From positions 1-9,134 of the forward strand of contig JASFTV010000128.1 of NCBI GenBank assembly GCA_050050615.1: a stretch of 9,134 nucleotides of DNA. The letters are read 5' to 3'. A model generated the notes under the pieces. That model was not told the DNA's origin, did not search any database, and saw nothing but the letters and a program-made list of their open reading frames with translations. This document shows, in pieces, positions 6,558 to 9,134 of the stretch. Positions within the stretch are counted from its first letter, which is position 1. The number at the start of each line of letters is the position of its first letter. A program made the position numbers and the translations under genes. Source of the stretch: JASFTV01 sp050050615 (lineage in GTDB: Bacteria; Desulfobacterota; DSM-4660; Desulfatiglandales; HGW-15).

Positions 6558-7731
6558 AATTATTGCTTTCAAGTATTTCTACTCCTTGCAACGCAGCACC
6601 TTTGAGTCTTCTGACAGCGCCTGAGACCATGTCCTCAAAGATCTCCTGGGCGCTCCTTATTTCACGGATCATTCCCACGACCTGCCCGGTTGGCATAAAA
6701 AACAGCTCTGGCTTACCAGATTTTTCCGTAGCAGCCATTAGGTTGGCGAGTACAAAGGTTTGAAAGGGCATCTCTAAAGATGTATATCCTGCCTCCAGCC
6801 ATTCCTGCACGAGGAGATTCTTATATACCCGGCAGGTTTTTCCGGTAAACATGGTGGTAATGATTGTATTGTTCTCCGTTGAATCGATGAGCGCCTGCTT
6901 ACATTCATCCTTATAGACCGATTCTTTAGCAGCCAGGAAAGCTGTTCCCACCCAGACACCTTTTGCGCCGAGGCAGAGTGCAGCCGCCAAACCCCTGCCG
7001 TTACCGATGCCTCCTGCAGCCAAGACCGGGATAGGCGAAACAGCGTCCACTACTTGAGGCACTAAGGCTAAAGTACCAATCTTTCCCGTATGCCCTCCTG
7101 CTTCGGTACCCTGGGCGACAATAATGTCCGTTCCCATCTCGGCAACCCTTTTTGCCTGTCGGACGTTTCCCACAAGCGAGATGGCCAGCTTGCCAGCATC
7201 ATGAATCTGTTTTAATGCCCACTCAGAGGTTCCTACACCTGAACATATGGCCGTAACGCCCTCCGCCGATAAAGCTGCATCAAATTGGGCTCGCACATAT
7301 TCGGGATCCCAAATATGCTGAACATAGTCCGGGAGTTCAGCATCCGGAAGGGCATATTTCTTCTTCATCTTATCTGCCCAGTCGTAATAGGCCCGATGCG
7401 TCTTTGGAAGATTCTTCTTTTTCTCACTGACCACTTGCTGGGTTTCTGAATCTATGACTGAAGGAAACATAAGGTCGATTCCAAATGGCTTGGAGGTAAG
7501 GGCCCTGATTTCGGATACAGCCTCCAATATCTTATCAGGCGGTATATTGGCTGCACCCAACACCGCGAAACCGCCGGCATTGCTTACCGCCGCAACCAAA
7601 TCGATAGAGGTTCCCGTATAATACTTCCCAACCCTGGGCATTCCCGGAAGGGCCCCCATTCCCGCCAGCAGGACAGGATATTCAACACCCAGGAGTTCAC
7701 AAATCTTACTTCGTAACACGTACTTCGCCAT
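6556..7731 (-). CDS. Nitronate monooxygenase / FabK-like FMN-dependent oxidoreductase
   Basis: A 391-residue TIM-barrel flavoprotein of the 2-nitropropane dioxygenase superfamily. Motifs in order are VLLAGMG near 20-26, SNAGGFAVLGA at 50-60, the conserved AQGTEAGGHTG at 206-216 with the family histidine at 214, and the phosphate-binding AAGGIGNGRG at 238-247. A charged insertion at about 95-150 lengthens it beyond the smallest members of the family. The ATG at 7729-7731 is preferred over the open frame up to 7803, which overlaps the TetR gene. An AAGGAG (7746-7751) begins just after the TetR stop, though its 14-base spacing is long. In this acyl-CoA context it more likely oxidises or reduces an acyl- or enoyl-CoA than detoxifies nitronates. 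IpdC of actinobacterial steroid catabolism is a family member with such a role, but direct equivalence is not shown. Substrate unknown. Confidence 0.88.
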   Translation of the reverse strand: MAKYVLRSKICELLGVEYPVLLAGMGALPGMPRVGKYYTGTSIDLVAAVSNAGGFAVLGAANIPPDKILEAVSEIRALTSKPFGIDLMFPSVIDSETQQVVSEKKKNLPKTHRAYYDWADKMKKKYALPDAELPDYVQHIWDPEYVRAQFDAALSAEGVTAICSGVGTSEWALKQIHDAGKLAISLVGNVRQAKRVAEMGTDIIVAQGTEAGGHTGKIGTLALVPQVVDAVSPIPVLAAGGIGNGRGLAAALCLGAKGVWVGTAFLAAKESVYKDECKQALIDSTENNTIITTMFTGKTCRVYKNLLVQEWLEAGYTSLEMPFQTFVLANLMAATEKSGKPELFFMPTGQVVGMIREIRSAQEIFEDMVSGAVRRLKGAALQGVEILESNN

Positions 7732-7753
7732 TTGCTTAATTTTCTCTCCTTCC

Positions 7754-8386
7754 TCACTTTTTCGAAACGCCTTCCAAAAAAATGGTGTTAAAGTAATCCG
7801 CAATCTCCTGGAATTGGAGTCTCCCCCGAGGGGATCCCCACTTGTAAACCCAGTTGCTCATTCCAATAGCAGCCCAGACCATCAGCTTCGGAGGCAGATC
7901 ATCCCTTAGCTCTCCGCTTGTAACCCCCTCGAGCATAATTTGCTCCCAAAGAGAGATATACCTCTTGGTTTTTTGTTTCATCTGTTGTTCTTTATCTAAA
8001 GGCAATAGATCTAGCTTCTCATGAAGTAGCACCCCGTATTGAGGAAATTGAGAATCATAGGAAGAGAAATGCTCCTTGAAGGCGTAACGGATCTTTGCTT
8101 TGGACGGGATAGATTGCTCAACGATCTTTGTGAGCTCCATAATCCCTTTTCCTATTAAGGTATCAATGATCTGATAAAGAAGATCATGTTTGTTTCTAAA
8201 ATAGTAATACAAGGCTGCCTTGGTAATGCCGACACGCAGGGCAATGTCCTGGAGTGTGGCCCTGTCGTAACCCTTCTCCACAAACACTTTTGCCGCCGCT
8301 TCCAGGATCTGGATCTTTCTTTGACTATCTGGCGCTGAACCTGTGTTCTGCTTCTCTACCTGCTGACTGTAATCTGTCTTGACCAT
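7754..8386 (-). CDS. TetR-family transcriptional regulator
   Basis: 210 residues, typical for the family. The N-terminal DNA-binding domain is clear: ILEAAAKVFVEKGYDRATL followed by the helix-turn-helix DIALRVGITKAALYYYFRNK at about 47-66. The C-terminal ligand domain is not assignable, but the general look is of regulators of fatty-acid or acyl-CoA degradation, which often bind CoA esters. The ATG at 8384-8386 follows a GGAGG at 8399-8403. The stop lies 22 bases before the flavoprotein gene, so it is first in the probable operon and likely represses its own promoter and the downstream genes. The inducer would be expected to be a pathway CoA ester; that is inference. Confidence 0.93.
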   Translation of the reverse strand: MVKTDYSQQVEKQNTGSAPDSQRKIQILEAAAKVFVEKGYDRATLQDIALRVGITKAALYYYFRNKHDLLYQIIDTLIGKGIMELTKIVEQSIPSKAKIRYAFKEHFSSYDSQFPQYGVLLHEKLDLLPLDKEQQMKQKTKRYISLWEQIMLEGVTSGELRDDLPPKLMVWAAIGMSNWVYKWGSPRGRLQFQEIADYFNTIFLEGVSKK

Positions 8387-8436
8387 TGTTCGATATTTCC
8401 TCCAAAAGACGCTTTTCTTGACAAAAAGATCAAAAA

Positions 8437-8474
8437 CGCCCTACACGAATTAGAAAGGCATAACTTCTAGGGTG
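8437..8474. repeat. Inverted repeat around the -10 of the TetR promoter, possible operator
   Basis: On the plus strand CGCCCTA (8437-8443) and TAGGGTG (8468-8474) pair at six of seven positions across a 24-base spacer and flank the -10 element at 8449-8454. The position suits a TetR operator but the spacing is long for one dimer, and a chance match is quite possible. Confidence 0.25.
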
Positions 8475-8478
8475 ACAA
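8449..8478 (-). promoter_or_regulatory. Candidate sigma-70-type promoter for the TetR-mutase operon
   Basis: Minus-strand TTGTCA (8473-8478) and TCTAAT (8449-8454) each match five of six consensus bases with an 18-base spacer. The predicted start would lie near 8442, leaving a leader of about 55 bases before the TetR ATG. Found by eye, so moderate confidence at best. Confidence 0.4.
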
Positions 8479-8631
8479 ATTCATTCCTGAGTTGACTGAA
8501 CACTGGATGCCTTCCACCTTTTGGCAGAAACGTCGCGGAAAACATTAAGAAAAGGCTCATTCTTCTATTCATGAAAGACAGCGCTTCCCTCCCTGTAATG
8601 CTTGACTTCCACGGGTCGGAATAAGCGAAAT

Positions 8632-9105
8632 TCAAACAGGCTCAAAATGTTTGATATCCATGATTCTCCCTTTTTTCTCCTTTTCCCATACGGCTCTCAC
8701 CTTCATGCCGTTCTTGACGGTCTTTCTCACCAGATCCAGATCGCTCAGATCAAAACCACCAATGAGGTGCAGGAAATTGCAATCCGAGCCGCACAGGCGT
8801 ATTAAAGCGCTAATGAACGGGGGCTTCGTGGGCATGCCGAAAAATTCATAGTCGGTCAGGGCCCAGGCGATCACCTCCCCCTCATTAGAGACCTCAACCC
8901 ATTCCTCCATATCCACAAAACACCTCGGGCAAAAGGATCTCGCCGGGACCAGCACGCGACTGCATTTCGAACACTTCGTGCCCCATATCTTCTCTTCTTT
9001 GAAGCCTTCAAAGAAACGATGCCATGTAAGGCCCAAAGCCGATTCATAGGGAATAATCGTTTCCGACACAAGGATGGGGTTACCCTTTTTATCGTATTTA
9101 AGCAT
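8632..9105 (-). CDS. DUF35 zinc-ribbon/OB-fold protein (thiolase-partner type)
   Basis: 157 residues with the DUF35 architecture. After a short helical lead comes a zinc ribbon with Cys45-x2-Cys48 and Cys59-x2-Cys62 (TKCSKCSRVLVPARSFCPRC), then an OB-fold region beginning EVSNEGEVIAWALTDYEF. Proteins of this type bind thiolases, lipid-transfer-protein-like aldolases or related condensing enzymes. Characterised examples are BbsA, the partner of the BbsB thiolase in toluene catabolism, and the ChsH2 DUF35 domain that binds the Ltp2 aldolase. The ATG at 9103-9105 has GGAGGGA five bases upstream. No thiolase lies in the window; the partner would be expected just beyond the 9134 end. It is 245 bases from the TetR gene, so it may be in a separate transcript. 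The family is secure and the pathway step is inferred. Confidence 0.88.
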   Translation of the reverse strand: MLKYDKKGNPILVSETIIPYESALGLTWHRFFEGFKEEKIWGTKCSKCSRVLVPARSFCPRCFVDMEEWVEVSNEGEVIAWALTDYEFFGMPTKPPFISALIRLCGSDCNFLHLIGGFDLSDLDLVRKTVKNGMKVRAVWEKEKKGRIMDIKHFEPV

Positions 9106-9134
9106 GAGTATCCCTCCGTTCTGACAAATAGCCT

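Larger units (their letters stand above)
8387..8631. other. Intergenic control region upstream of the TetR gene
   Basis: A 245-base spacer between the DUF35 gene and the TetR gene. It holds the candidate promoter and inverted repeat listed separately. No convincing intrinsic terminator for the DUF35 gene is visible. A 61-codon frame on the minus strand (8450-8635, TTG start) has no ribosome binding site or recognisable sequence and is not called. Confidence 0.5.

Noticed and set aside
7732..7803. Extended start of the flavoprotein at 7803
   Set aside because: It overlaps the end of the TetR gene, and the first 24 residues do not match the family, which begins near the ATG at 7729-7731.
8450..8635. 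A 61-codon minus-strand frame between the DUF35 and TetR genes
   Set aside because: TTG start, no ribosome binding site, no recognisable sequence, and it overlaps the likely promoter.

Overview
All protein genes recognised in this window lie on the minus strand, so the biological order runs from the high-coordinate end to the low. Base composition is roughly balanced by eye and most genes have good Shine-Dalgarno sequences. The content is two coenzyme-B12-type acyl-CoA mutase large subunits, one B12-binding small subunit, one 2-hydroxyacyl-CoA dehydratase/benzoyl-CoA reductase-type Fe-S subunit, the wreck of a class I CoA-transferase subunit, an FMN nitronate-monooxygenase-like protein and a DUF35 zinc-ribbon/OB protein. 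This points to an anaerobic bacterium that degrades acids as CoA thioesters. A sulfate-reducing or syntrophic Desulfobacterota is my best guess, but it is inferred from gene content and not from a marker gene.

Layout in transcription order: (1) DUF35 zinc-ribbon/OB protein, 9105-8632. (2) A 245-base spacer with a plausible promoter and an inverted repeat. (3) TetR-family regulator, 8386-7754. (4) Nitronate monooxygenase/FabK-like flavoprotein, 7731-6556. (5) Acyl-CoA mutase large subunit 'B', 6545-4863, GTG start. (6) Lone dehydratase/reductase-type subunit, 4749-3532. (7) A decayed stretch, about 3531-2466, whose last two thirds is a CoA-transferase beta-subunit pseudogene. (8) Acyl-CoA mutase large subunit 'A', 2431-752. 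(9) B12-binding small subunit, 700-281. (10) A 264-base spacer, then the first codons of a further gene that leaves the window at base 1. Genes 3 to 9 are tightly spaced and probably form one transcript headed by its own regulator.

The most interesting point is the mutase pair. The small subunit keeps the full cobalamin motif (Lys16, Asp20-x-His22-x-x-Gly25). Both large subunits, aligned by eye with methylmalonyl-CoA mutase, have lost the residues that define its substrate pocket: Tyr89 (Leu in A, Ala in B), Arg207 (Gly, Ser), His244 (Asn in both) and Asn366 (Cys, Ala). They are therefore unlikely to be methylmalonyl-CoA mutases, and the His244 and Asn366 changes also set them apart from the isobutyryl-CoA and 2-hydroxyisobutyryl-CoA mutases as I remember them. 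Together with the unpaired dehydratase-type subunit lying between them, this suggests an uncharacterised radical carbon-skeleton rearrangement in an anaerobic acyl-CoA pathway. The substrate cannot be read from the sequence. No tRNA, rRNA, CRISPR array, insertion sequence or convincing intrinsic terminator was seen.
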